From positions 1-46,975 of the forward strand of contig JASKJN010000004.1 in NCBI GenBank assembly GCA_030153385.1: a stretch of 46,975 nt of DNA, written 5' to 3'. Of this stretch, positions 25,729 to 33,422 are shown piece after piece. The position numbers and the translations under genes were made by a program. This stretch comes from Archaeoglobaceae archaeon (GTDB taxonomy: Archaea; Halobacteriota; Archaeoglobi; Archaeoglobales; Archaeoglobaceae). The notes beneath the pieces are model-generated. The model saw nothing but the letters and a program-made list of their open reading frames with translations, ran no database searches and had not been told where the DNA came from. Each line of letters starts with the position of its first letter. Position 1 is the stretch's first letter.

Positions 25729-26352
25729 ATGAACACGCTTAAGTTTCGAAACGTGGAGATAACATGGCTCAAGCATGCTGGCTTTAAGCTAAAGGGGTCG
25801 AAGATCGTATACATCGATCCATTCGAAGTTCCTGCGGGACATGAGAAGGCGGATCTGATCCTTGTAACCCATGACCACTACGATCACCTCGACATGAAAT
25901 CGATAGGGAATCTCGCAAAGAGCGATACCACAATTGTTCATCCGAAAGGCTGTTCTGTGAAAGGTTTTGAAAGCGTTGAAATGGCCGAGAATCAGACTGC
26001 AAAAATAAAGGGAGTTGAAATAACTGCTGTGCCCGCATACAACATCGACAAGCCTTTCCATAAAAGTGGAGTTTTGGGGTATATAGTGAACTTGGACGGA
26101 GTTAAAGTTTACCACGCTGGCGACACAGACAGAATTCCAGAGATGAAGAGAATCGAAGTCGATATCGCACTTCTTCCAGTAGGCGGGACATATACAATGG
26201 ATCAGAGCGAAGCCATAAAGGCTACACAGGACATTAAAGCTGAAGTCTACATACCGATGCATTTTGGAGCGATCCCGAACACTAAGGCCAATCCAGAGGA
26301 ATTCAAAGAAAAGGTTCCAAAGGCAGTAATCCTCAAGCCTTTACTGCGTTAG
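25729..26352 (+). CDS. metallo-beta-lactamase-fold hydrolase (UPF0173/UlaG-like)
   Basis: A 207-residue metal-dependent hydrolase. THDHYDHLD is the HxHxDH zinc motif, HAGDTD the second site, and PMHFGAIPNT provides the last histidine. It is the short, single-domain form. The substrate is unknown; L-ascorbate-6-phosphate lactonase activity belongs to a distant bacterial relative and should not be assumed. It ends convergently, with a 12-base overlap on the UPF0179 gene. Confidence 0.85.
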   Translation: MNTLKFRNVEITWLKHAGFKLKGSKIVYIDPFEVPAGHEKADLILVTHDHYDHLDMKSIGNLAKSDTTIVHPKGCSVKGFESVEMAENQTAKIKGVEITAVPAYNIDKPFHKSGVLGYIVNLDGVKVYHAGDTDRIPEMKRIEVDIALLPVGGTYTMDQSEAIKATQDIKAEVYIPMHFGAIPNTKANPEEFKEKVPKAVILKPLLR

Positions 26353-26802
26353 CTCTCTCTGAAGTTCCGCAACAACTACGTTGAAGCCCAAGGCACATTT
26401 ATCTGGAGCCTCACCTATGATCTTGCTCACCACTACCATTTCACCATTTTTAAGCTCCACTGGATGGCAGAGATTGAACATACTGCACTCATAGTGATCG
26501 CAAACTCTTTCCTCATACCTCATCTTCGCCCCTTCTGTCAAGTTTGAATCCACAAGAGCTATTACCGGCAACTCAACGACTTCAACAGCGACCACACCAT
26601 CTTCGTGAAGTGCACACTCTTGCACTGTACCGTCTCTTAGGCCTACAATCTTGTATTTGGCGCCCTCCCTTAGCCTAAGGCAGGCCTTCTTTATCTTACA
26701 ATTCTCGCACTCAGGTTTTCCACCGAGAAAAATGAATTCAAGCCCTATCTTGGCCCAATTTTTTCCACATAAGGTTATGATCTTGTTAACTTCACCACTC
26801 AT
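26341..26802 (-). CDS. UPF0179 family cysteine-rich archaeal protein
   Basis: A 153-residue protein with paired cysteines: CENCKIKKACL (CX2CX5C), then CDHYECSMFNLC later, and single cysteines near each end. This looks like metal or Fe-S binding. The family UPF0179 is archaeal and uncharacterised. ATG 26802 is chosen over ATG 26808, because GGTGAT lies just ahead of it. It diverges from the MFS gene across 96 bases. Confidence 0.75.
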   Translation of the reverse strand: MSGEVNKIITLCGKNWAKIGLEFIFLGGKPECENCKIKKACLRLREGAKYKIVGLRDGTVQECALHEDGVVAVEVVELPVIALVDSNLTEGAKMRYEERVCDHYECSMFNLCHPVELKNGEMVVVSKIIGEAPDKCALGFNVVVAELQRELTQ

Positions 26803-26898
26803 CAGCATCACCAATTTTTTTGGTCATCTCCAAATATTTTAAGCTTTGCTCTGGAAAAACCAATAAAGTTTTTTAAACAAACCCATAAATGCACGCAG

Positions 26899-28260
26899 AT
26901 GGATCAGAAAAAGCTCGTGTTAATCTCTTCAACCATCGCATCCTTCCTAACACCCTTTATGGGCTCCTCGGTAAATCTTGCACTGCCAAGCATCGAAAAA
27001 GAGTTTGAGATCGATGCAATCTTCCTATCTTGGATAACAACCGCATTTCTGCTATCAACCGCAATGTTTCTCGTTCCGATGGGAAAGCTCGGCGACATAA
27101 AGGGAAGGAAAAGATTTTTCGTTTTAGGTCTGGTCATATTCACGATCTCCTCCTTATTATGCTCCCTTGCCTTCTCAGGAACTTCTCTTGTCGTTTTCAG
27201 ATTTCTACAGGGCTTGGGATCAGCGATGATCGCAAGCACTGCGGTTGCAATGCTAACCTCAGCCTATCCACCACAGGAGAGGGGAAAAGTGCTGGGGATT
27301 AACACCTCCGCAGTTTACGTTGGCTTATCTCTTGGGCCGATCCTTGGAGGATTCATCACTCAAAACTTTGGTTGGAGAATTCTATTCCTCTTTCCCCTGT
27401 TCGTAGCCTTTTTTGCGATCTTTTCAATCTTGAAGGTTAAACAGGAGTGGGCTGAAGCAAAGGGAGAAAGATTCGACTTGCCAGGATCTTTAATGTATTC
27501 TTTTTCCCTTTTCATGCTCATATACGGCTTTTCTAATCTTCCAGAAACTCAGGGATTCCTCCTCGTATTTGGTGGAGTTCTGGCTTTAATTTTATTTGCA
27601 TTTTTGGAGAGCAGAGCAGAACAACCTGTTTTAGACGTTAAAATGTTCCGAAAGAACGTGGTTTTCGGAATGTCTAATCTTGCAGCACTGCTGAACTACT
27701 CGGCAACATTTGCAGTCGCCTTTCTGATGAGTCTGTATTTGCAGTATGTGAAAAACCTCGATCCGCAGTCCGCAGGACTCGTTCTCTTAGCACAACCCGT
27801 TATCATGGCAATATTTTCCCCAATTTCAGGTTCGCTTTCCGATAGAATCGAGCCAAGAATTGTCGCATCGATCGGTATGGGGATCACCGCTATCTCCCTA
27901 TTTCTATTCTCAACGATAAACGCTGATACGCCGTTGGAGTTCATTATTGGGAACCTTATCCTTATAGGCTTTGGATTCGGCCTTTTCTCGTCTCCAAATA
28001 CCAACGCAGTGATGAGCTCGGTCGAGAGAAGATTCTACGGACTTGCATCCGCAACTCTTGCAACAATGCGTGTCATTGGTCAGGCTTTCAGCATGGGCAT
28101 TGTTACTCTGATCTTCGCGCTTCTGCTTGGAAAATCGAGGATACCGGAAGTTCTACCAGATTTCTTGGTTGCGGTTAAGATTTCTTTTACGATATCCGCT
28201 GTACTCTGCGTTTTCGGTGTCTTCGCGTCTCTTGCAAGGGGAAAAGTGAGAAAAGATTAG
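26899..28260 (+). CDS. MFS exporter, DHA2/EmrB-QacA type
   Basis: A 453-residue transporter with about 14 hydrophobic segments. Motif A, GKLGDIKGRKRFF, is between helices 2 and 3, and motif C-like GLSLGPILGGFI is in helix 5. These mark the DHA2 drug:proton antiporter group. The substrate is not predictable. It has its own ATG behind a T/A-rich promoter region (26868-26880). Its stop lies one base before the predicted 3' end of the oppositely oriented SRP RNA. Confidence 0.88.
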   Translation: MDQKKLVLISSTIASFLTPFMGSSVNLALPSIEKEFEIDAIFLSWITTAFLLSTAMFLVPMGKLGDIKGRKRFFVLGLVIFTISSLLCSLAFSGTSLVVFRFLQGLGSAMIASTAVAMLTSAYPPQERGKVLGINTSAVYVGLSLGPILGGFITQNFGWRILFLFPLFVAFFAIFSILKVKQEWAEAKGERFDLPGSLMYSFSLFMLIYGFSNLPETQGFLLVFGGVLALILFAFLESRAEQPVLDVKMFRKNVVFGMSNLAALLNYSATFAVAFLMSLYLQYVKNLDPQSAGLVLLAQPVIMAIFSPISGSLSDRIEPRIVASIGMGITAISLFLFSTINADTPLEFIIGNLILIGFGFGLFSSPNTNAVMSSVERRFYGLASATLATMRVIGQAFSMGIVTLIFALLLGKSRIPEVLPDFLVAVKISFTISAVLCVFGVFASLARGKVRKD

Positions 28261-28261
28261 T

Positions 28262-28573
28262 GGTGGGCGCGCCTCGGGTCGATCCGCTGTTTCTGCAGTG
28301 CTGAGCAATGCACTCCTCCTCCCCGCACCCCCAGAAGCGCCGGTCGTTCGGGGTAGGCTTGCTCCCTTCCGGGCCTCAGCCGGTGCCCCCGACAAATACC
28401 GCGAACCTCTCCTCCAAGAAGCCCGCGGTAACCGCCGACCCTCCAGGACGAGGACTCTACGGAAACGCATTGCCCAGCAAACTGCAGACATGCGGACCTT
28501 CCCTCGGCTTCGGCTCCCGCATATCGACGGTTTCGGGTTACAGGGGACGCCGAGTCCCCCAGCCTAGCCCACC
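28262..28573 (-). ncRNA. ffs: 7S signal recognition particle RNA
   Basis: A 312-base GC-rich RNA on the minus strand. The 5' end GGTGGGC pairs with the 3' end GCCCACC, and CTCGG with CCGAG, forming the closing helix 5. The conserved domain IV hairpin AGGCCCGGAAGGGAGCA binds SRP54. The 5' part GTCCCCTGTAACCCGAAACC belongs to the Alu-type domain. Length and layout are those of archaeal 7S RNA. A TATA box sits 25 bases upstream. End points are set by the terminal pairing and are probably good to a few bases. Open frames across this stretch are spurious. Confidence 0.93.
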
Positions 28574-28594
28574 AACTAATAATAATCCGAGAAG

Positions 28595-28602
28595 TTATTT
28601 AA
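28595..28602 (-). promoter_or_regulatory. TATA box for the SRP RNA
   Basis: Minus-strand AAAGC + TTAAATAA is centred 25 bases upstream of the predicted RNA 5' end at 28573. The element is nearly palindromic and could also serve the divergent small gene at 28640. Confidence 0.6.
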
Positions 28603-28639
28603 GCTTTTGTTCAAAAAGTTCATTTTGTCATGCTTCCAT

Positions 28640-28924
28640 ATGGGTTGCCTAACTTGTGCCTCGGAAGAAGCTTATCTCGTGGATCTAAACGGAAACAAGA
28701 TTCCTTTAAGAGTTAGTATAAAGACTTCGCCTACGCTATCAGGAGTGGGCAGAAGTGGACACGGGATACGATTAGGGGATCATGGTCAAATGTTCTGTTC
28801 CAACCGATATTGCAATTTTTCATTGGGGACGGTCAGAGAAGAACGATATTTAGTCCCAGTAAGTCAGCTTAAATGGACAAAAGAGGATTGGGAGAAATCC
28901 ATAAGAGAAGTGAAGCTTCTCTGA
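28640..28924 (+). CDS. small cysteine-containing protein of unknown function
   Basis: A 94-residue protein from ATG 28640 (MGCLTCASEE). Cysteines at 3, 6, 53 and 58 (CLTC and CSNRYC) suggest one zinc or Fe-S site joining the N-terminus to the middle. The rest looks like a small beta-rich domain followed by a final helix, WTKEDWEKSIREVKLL. It is not a family I can name. It is divergent from the SRP RNA and ends 8 bases before the convergent glutaredoxin gene. Codon use matches neighbouring genes, and I take it as real. An upstream TTG frame would overlap promoter sequence. Confidence 0.6.
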   Translation: MGCLTCASEEAYLVDLNGNKIPLRVSIKTSPTLSGVGRSGHGIRLGDHGQMFCSNRYCNFSLGTVREERYLVPVSQLKWTKEDWEKSIREVKLL

Positions 28925-28932
28925 TAATTTCT

Positions 28933-29181
28933 TTAGCTTTTGAGCAATTCATCGATTTTATCTCTGTTAAAGCCCAAAACCCATTTCTCACCCTTAACAA
29001 CCAGTGGCACCGAATAGCTCTTCGAAATGCTGTAAATTTTCTCGATCACCTTCTTCCTCTCTTCACCTTCAATTTTATCGACCCATACAACATCAAAATC
29101 CGCCTTTACCATCTTTAAATACTCTAAAGTCCTCTTGCAGTGCGGACAAGTCGTGATACCATACAAAGTTATTTCAGCCAT
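28933..29181 (-). CDS. glutaredoxin-like protein
   Basis: An 82-residue thioredoxin-fold protein with the redox motif CPHC (residues 12-15) after the first strand and a cis-Pro site in SVPLVV. GFNRDKIDELL forms the last helix. Size and layout are those of glutaredoxin/NrdH-like proteins that shuttle disulfides to reductases. The start ATG 29181 is clear. It is alone on its strand between the small cysteine protein and the receptor gene. Confidence 0.85.
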   Translation of the reverse strand: MAEITLYGITTCPHCKRTLEYLKMVKADFDVVWVDKIEGEERKKVIEKIYSISKSYSVPLVVKGEKWVLGFNRDKIDELLKS

Positions 29182-29281
29182 GAAGCAAAGATACTCCAGA
29201 CCTTTTTAAGTCTTCTTCTCGTTTGGTCTGAAAAATCCATGGAAAGGCAAGTATATATAGACGGAATCACAATTATTTTTA

Positions 29282-30706
29282 ATGAAATCTCTGATCATCT
29301 TTGCGTTGCTAATGCTCATACTCCCAAGTTTTGCTCTCGAAGTTAAGGTGGGTGTGTACGATAATCCCCCGCTGGTTAGCAGACAGGATTCAAAATATGA
29401 GGGCTTATATATAGATCTGATCGAACACATCGCGGAAAAGGAGGGCTGGAAAATAATCTACGTCTACGATACCTTCCCAAATCTGCTCAGAAAACTTGAG
29501 AATGGAGAGATCGATCTGATGACTGCGATAGCTTATTCTGAGGAAAGAGAAAAGCTTTACAAATTCACAAATGAAACGATCCTTTCAAACTGGGGATTGA
29601 TCGTTTCGAAGGATAGATACAACTCAATTCTGGAAATGAAAGGTTTGAGGGTTGCTGGACTTCTGGGTGATGTTTACACGGAGAGTTTCAAGAAACTTTC
29701 AAATGCATTTGAGCTCAACTGCGAGATCTTGGAATTGGAAGGAGAATACAAAGACGTGCTTAAAGCTGTAAGAGATGGCTTGGCAGATGCTGGAATTGTT
29801 TCGAGGATCTACGGCTCGCTTTATGCAAAAGATTACGGTCTGGAAATTACAAACGTTATATTCTCTCCCATAAGCCTGCGATTCGCATCAAAGAACAAGG
29901 AATTACTCTCAATCATCGACAGACACGTCTCTGAAATGAAGGCTGACAGCGGTTCGATTTACTACCAATCTTTGGAAAAGTGGTTTGGTGTAAAGTCTGA
30001 AATAATTCCCTCATGGATCTATCAGCTTGCTTTAGCTGGAGCACTCGTCATCTGTCTTCTGATATTCGGCAACATCCTGCTTGGTAGAGAAGTCAGAAGA
30101 AGGAGCAAAAAGATTGAAGAAGCCCTCAATCAGTATGAATATCTTTGGGAGAACGCAAATGACATTCTTTACATCCATGACCTGAATGGGGATATTTTGA
30201 AGATCAACAGGAAAGCTTTAGAGCTTTTTGGTTATGAGTCGAGCTTAGGTGTTAAATTTTGGGACGTAGTTGATCCCAAATACCGGAAAATCGCAGAAGA
30301 GAAATTAAAGGAGATTTTAGAAAGTAAGAAATTTGTAGGACCGTATGAAATTCTCTGCAGAGCTAAAGATGGAAGAGAAATCTGGCTTGAGATCATTTCT
30401 CATCCTATAATCAAAGATGGAGAAGTTGTTGCAATTCACGGAATTGCAAGAGATATTACTGAGAGAAAGAAGCTGCTGGAACAGCTTGAAAAGAACATAC
30501 TGTTGATAGCGCATCTTGTGGATAAAATTAGAAATCCCTTAACAGTTGCAAGGGTTTACTGCGAGCTTAGTGACGAGTTTAAAGGTGACACGAATGAGAG
30601 AGTGATAAACTGTATAGATACAGTAATCGACCTCCTTTCTGACCTTGAAAAAGCTTGGATCGAATCTGAGAGGCTCAGAGATCTACTTTTTGGTTGGGAT
30701 AAGTGA
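29282..30706 (+). CDS. membrane receptor: solute-binding domain + PAS, no kinase
   Basis: A 474-residue sensor-like protein. A signal peptide (1-18) is followed by a periplasmic-binding domain of the SBP_bac_3 type (20-240, with VYDNPPLVSR and GEIDLMTAIAYSEER). Next come one transmembrane segment (about 247-268), a short coil, and a PAS domain (284-395, ending IHGIARDITERK). The C-terminal 75 residues look like a histidine kinase dimerisation helix, but the H-box reads LVDKIRNPLTVA. D414 replaces the phospho-accepting His of H-x-IRNPL, and no ATPase domain follows. The gene ends within a 32-base convergent overlap, so truncation is possible. It may act as a non-kinase partner. Confidence 0.8.
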   Translation: MKSLIIFALLMLILPSFALEVKVGVYDNPPLVSRQDSKYEGLYIDLIEHIAEKEGWKIIYVYDTFPNLLRKLENGEIDLMTAIAYSEEREKLYKFTNETILSNWGLIVSKDRYNSILEMKGLRVAGLLGDVYTESFKKLSNAFELNCEILELEGEYKDVLKAVRDGLADAGIVSRIYGSLYAKDYGLEITNVIFSPISLRFASKNKELLSIIDRHVSEMKADSGSIYYQSLEKWFGVKSEIIPSWIYQLALAGALVICLLIFGNILLGREVRRRSKKIEEALNQYEYLWENANDILYIHDLNGDILKINRKALELFGYESSLGVKFWDVVDPKYRKIAEEKLKEILESKKFVGPYEILCRAKDGREIWLEIISHPIIKDGEVVAIHGIARDITERKKLLEQLEKNILLIAHLVDKIRNPLTVARVYCELSDEFKGDTNERVINCIDTVIDLLSDLEKAWIESERLRDLLFGWDK

Positions 30707-31583
30707 CTTTTATAAATTTTACTGGACTTCTAACCTCCCGGACCAATCCCCTTTTCCTCAGGAATCTGAGATAGGAAAGAGTTTCAAGTATTGCAAGGTA
30801 TTTGTCAAATGGACTCAGGCTCTCGTATTTACCCTGGCTCCAGTCAATCTCATTCGCAATGCTCTCCACGCTCATTGGCTCATCGCCGAGAATTTCGAGA
30901 ACCTCAGCGGTTCTTTGCAAATAATGCTCTTTTAAATATTCAATTCTGCCTGAAACGTCGTAAATTCTCCTTTCGTGAGCGGGATATATCACCTCGATTT
31001 CCATGCTTTTCAGCTTTTCAAGCGCCAAAAGGTAATCTTCAAGCCCGTATTGATAGTTTAAGTATAAGCCCAAATTCGGAGTCGTGTCGCTCAGAATTGC
31101 GTCGCCAGAAAAAAGCGCATTGTCGACGAAGAAGCAAGTATGGCCTGCGGTGTGTCCGGGGACATGGATGGCTTTAAGACGTCCAATGCCTCCCTGTATC
31201 TCGTGAACTTTTGCATGAAGTTTCAGCTTTAGAAAAGATATGAGCTCAAGCGTCCTTACGTATTCCTCTGGCACTCCATATATTTCACAGATTTCGAACT
31301 GTTGATTTAGAAAGAATTGAGGGCTTTCATACAGGTATATCAGCTCCCTTTCGATCGGGTGCATATAGGCATCGATTTCCGAAAAGAATAGATAGCCGAC
31401 GTGATCGACGTGATGATGAGTAACGAGTGCTATTTTTGGTCCAAATTCTGAAATTTTATCAGCATGCTCCTTAGAGCAGAATCCAGCATCGATCATAACT
31501 TCTGAGTCCAAAAAGTAAACGTAAACGAAATCAGGTTTTTCAAATGGGACATCAAGTCTCAGAGTTTCGATCTCCACCTTCAA
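30675..31583 (-). CDS. metallo-beta-lactamase-fold hydrolase, glyoxalase II/LACTB2-like
   Basis: A 302-residue protein. The N-terminal MBL domain has VTHHHVDHVG, VPGHTAGHTC, SGDAIL and PAHERRIYD, a full two-metal site. A C-terminal helical, winged-helix-like segment (about 225-290) follows, as in LACTB2-type nucleases and thioesterases. Hydrolysis of an RNA or thioester is possible; the sequence does not decide. The start is TTG 31583, with GTG 31577 as the alternative. It overlaps the end of the receptor gene. Confidence 0.8.
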   Translation of the reverse strand: MKVEIETLRLDVPFEKPDFVYVYFLDSEVMIDAGFCSKEHADKISEFGPKIALVTHHHVDHVGYLFFSEIDAYMHPIERELIYLYESPQFFLNQQFEICEIYGVPEEYVRTLELISFLKLKLHAKVHEIQGGIGRLKAIHVPGHTAGHTCFFVDNALFSGDAILSDTTPNLGLYLNYQYGLEDYLLALEKLKSMEIEVIYPAHERRIYDVSGRIEYLKEHYLQRTAEVLEILGDEPMSVESIANEIDWSQGKYESLSPFDKYLAILETLSYLRFLRKRGLVREVRSPVKFIKVTYPNQKVDL

Positions 31584-31618
31584 AAATCAGTAGAGCGGTT
31601 TTTAAATTTAGCAGAAAG

Positions 31619-31628
31619 TTTTTTAATT
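31619..31628 (+). promoter_or_regulatory. TATA box for the H/ACA RNA and methyltransferase
   Basis: GAAAG followed by TTTTTTAATT is centred about 24 bases upstream of the first base of the guide RNA's lower stem (31647). Confidence 0.5.
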
Positions 31629-31646
31629 TTCCTGAAAACTAATAAT

Positions 31647-31707
31647 GCTCCACCTCTCACACCCGGGTGAAAAGCATGATCTCGGGTCGGTTGGTGGAGC
31701 AACAACA
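31647..31707 (+). ncRNA. candidate archaeal H/ACA pseudouridylation guide RNA
   Basis: One hairpin with all H/ACA parts. The lower stem GCTCCACC (31647-31654) pairs perfectly with GGTGGAGC (31693-31700). An internal pocket is formed by TCTCACA (31655-31661) and TCGGTT (31687-31692). The upper stem CCCGGG (31662-31667) pairs with CTCGGG (31681-31686) through one G-U. The kink-loop TGAAAAGCATGAT contains two UGA elements for L7Ae. An ACA box is at 31702-31704, exactly 15 bases below the upper stem, within the 14-16 base rule. The pocket predicts a target 5'-AACCGA-UN-UGUGAGA or close to it. It lies 9 bases before the ATG of an rRNA methyltransferase gene, probably on the same transcript. Confidence 0.72.
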
Positions 31708-31716
31708 AGTGGTCTT

Positions 31717-32403
31717 ATGAGGATATGCGGAGCTAATAGTGTTCTTGAGGCCTTGAAGTCGGGAAAAGTTTTGAAGATCTACTACAGCTCAGACAGTCCA
31801 AAGATCAGAGAAATACTTGAGCGCGCTAAAAAATTGAAGATCCCTGTATACAGAAAAAGGATATCCGAGAGTATCTGTGCAGAAGTCAGTCCGATAAGTT
31901 ATTCAAAACTCGAAGACTTGGCTAAAAAGGCAATTATGGATAACAGCTTCATTTTAGTTCTCGACAATGTTAACGATCCCCAAAATCTTGGTGCTTGCAT
32001 AAGAAGTGCAGAATTCTTTGGCTGTGCGGGCATTTTGATCAGAAAAAGAAGGTCCGCTCAGGTTAGCGAAGCGGTTGTCAGAGCGTCGATGGGGGCTGTG
32101 TTTCACATCAAGATTGCAAGTGAGGAAAATCTGGCCAATGCAGTGAGAAAACTAAAGGAACTCGGCTTATATGTATTGGGAGCGGATCTAGACGGAAAGG
32201 ATCTTAGGCAGATGTCAATGAAGCCACCTTTAGCTCTCGTTGTTGGTGGAGAAGACAAGGGCATTTCCAAGGGATTGAAAAGACTTTGTGACGAAGTCGT
32301 GAGAATCCCTGGATGTGGGAAAGTGGGGTCTCTAAATCTATCTGTAGCAAGTGCTATTTTAATGTATGAAATATACAAATCATCGAATTTAAGTAATGTT
32401 TAA
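31717..32403 (+). CDS. SpoU/TrmH-family RNA 2'-O-methyltransferase
   Basis: A 228-residue SPOUT methyltransferase resembling RlmB/TrmH. A short N-terminal RNA-binding part (CGANSVLEALKSGKV) precedes the knotted domain: NDPQNLGACIRSAEFFG (motif 1, with the catalytic Asn and Arg), LVVGGEDKGI (motif 2) and IPGCGKVGSLNLSVASAI (motif 3). It should methylate a ribose in rRNA or tRNA. ATG 31717 is the real start; an upstream ATG at 31645 would run through the guide RNA and add residues unlike the family. Promoter and leader are shared with the H/ACA RNA. Confidence 0.88.
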   Translation: MRICGANSVLEALKSGKVLKIYYSSDSPKIREILERAKKLKIPVYRKRISESICAEVSPISYSKLEDLAKKAIMDNSFILVLDNVNDPQNLGACIRSAEFFGCAGILIRKRRSAQVSEAVVRASMGAVFHIKIASEENLANAVRKLKELGLYVLGADLDGKDLRQMSMKPPLALVVGGEDKGISKGLKRLCDEVVRIPGCGKVGSLNLSVASAILMYEIYKSSNLSNV

Positions 32404-32426
32404 AGTGTCCAGAGAGACTAAAGCAT

Positions 32427-32930
32427 ATGATCGAAGAACTCCTCACGCTTATCGAGAAAAACCGAACTCAGCTCACAAAACTCGATGAGAGTATTTATGA
32501 AAAAATAAGGAAGAGAATTGAAGAACTCGAAGAAAAGAAAGAAGATGATGAAAGAACTGAAGACGAAATTAAAACATTGAAGCGTTTGCAGAGAAAACTT
32601 TTTGAGCTCAGAACTGGAAAGATCATAAACGCAGCTTGGGCAGAGGTTTGCGGACAGGAGGTTGGTTTCAGCGAAGAGAACATGAGCCCCTTGGAGAGAG
32701 AATTTTTCAAAACGCTCGTAGATAAGATCAGGGAATTTCAGATGAAGGTTTTTGAGGCCAAGAAAGAAAGAGTTGAGAGAATGCTTGTCCGAATCAAGAA
32801 GGATGTGGAGATCCTTGGAGTTGATGGAAAAAGATATAAATTGAGAAAGGAAGATGTCGCTACTCTACCAGCTGAAAATGCTGAAGTGCTCGTAAAAAGT
32901 GGGATTGCAGAAAGGATCGAGGTGAAATGA
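32427..32930 (+). CDS. GINS complex subunit, Gins51-like
   Basis: A 167-residue protein. The helical A domain (1-115, with EELLTLIEKNR and EREFFKTLVDKIREF) comes first. It is followed by a small beta B domain (KDVEILGVDGKRYKL, EDVATLPAENAEVLVKSG), the A-then-B order of the archaeal Gins51/Gins15 subunit. GINS activates the MCM helicase with Cdc45/GAN at replication forks. The ATG lies 23 bases after the methyltransferase stop, and its TGA is one base before rpl44e. Helicase-complex and ribosomal genes are therefore co-transcribed. Confidence 0.82.
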   Translation: MIEELLTLIEKNRTQLTKLDESIYEKIRKRIEELEEKKEDDERTEDEIKTLKRLQRKLFELRTGKIINAAWAEVCGQEVGFSEENMSPLEREFFKTLVDKIREFQMKVFEAKKERVERMLVRIKKDVEILGVDGKRYKLRKEDVATLPAENAEVLVKSGIAERIEVK

Positions 32931-32931
32931 A

Positions 32932-33213
32932 ATGAGATACCCAAAGAAGGTTATGACATATTGCAGAGTTTGCAGGAAGCACACGCTTCACGAAGTCGAG
33001 AAAGTTGGCAAGGGTAAGCCAAGCCAGCTCAAATGGATCAACAGGCAGAAGAGAAGAAGGGGAAAGGTTGGCAATCTCGGAAAGTTCAGCAAGGTTCCTG
33101 GAGGAGATAAGCCTACCAAGAGAGTGAATATAAGGTATCGTTGCACGGTCTGCAAGAAGGCCCACACGAGACCGACCTGGAGGGCAAAGAGGTTTGAGCT
33201 CATAGAGAGGTGA
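32932..33213 (+). CDS. rpl44e: 50S ribosomal protein L44e
   Basis: A 93-residue basic protein. Zinc-binding CRVC (C11, C14) and CTVC (C71, C74) flank a Lys/Arg-rich middle with KPSQLKWINRQKRRRGKVG and the GGDKPTKRVNIRYRC segment typical of L44e, which sits near the ribosomal E site. GAGGTGA lies just before its ATG. It precedes rps27e by 4 bases. Confidence 0.97.
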   Translation: MRYPKKVMTYCRVCRKHTLHEVEKVGKGKPSQLKWINRQKRRRGKVGNLGKFSKVPGGDKPTKRVNIRYRCTVCKKAHTRPTWRAKRFELIER

Positions 33214-33217
33214 TCGA

Positions 33218-33388
33218 ATGCCAAAGAGCAAGTTCATTCGCGTTAAATGTCCAGACTGCGAGCACGAGCAGGTAATTTTCGATCACCCCTCTACGTTGGT
33301 AAAATGTTTGATCTGCGGTAGAACCATTGCGAAGCCCTCAGGTGGAAAGGGAGAGATTCTTGTGGAAATTGTTAAGGAGTACACTTGA
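33218..33388 (+). CDS. rps27e: 30S ribosomal protein S27e
   Basis: A 56-residue zinc-ribbon protein: KCPDC (C11, C14) and KCLICG (C30, C33), followed by RTIAKPSGGKGEI, the S27e signature. ATG 33218 follows GAGGTGATC. L44e-S27e is a conserved archaeal pair; in many euryarchaea aIF2-alpha and nop10 follow, but here a protease gene comes next. The gene is short yet unambiguous. Confidence 0.95.
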   Translation: MPKSKFIRVKCPDCEHEQVIFDHPSTLVKCLICGRTIAKPSGGKGEILVEIVKEYT

Positions 33389-33422
33389 AAACCTTTTTAT
33401 TCTCCCAAATTGATATACTTTA

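Noticed and set aside
28298-28652. Plus-strand open frames of 89-114 codons with Pro/Ser-rich translations
   Set aside because: They lie across the SRP RNA gene. The GC-rich RNA structure explains the lack of stops, and the translations look like no protein family.
31645-31716. A longer start for the SpoU/TrmH methyltransferase at ATG 31645
   Set aside because: The extra 24 codons would read straight through the H/ACA hairpin, and the family begins at about ATG 31717.
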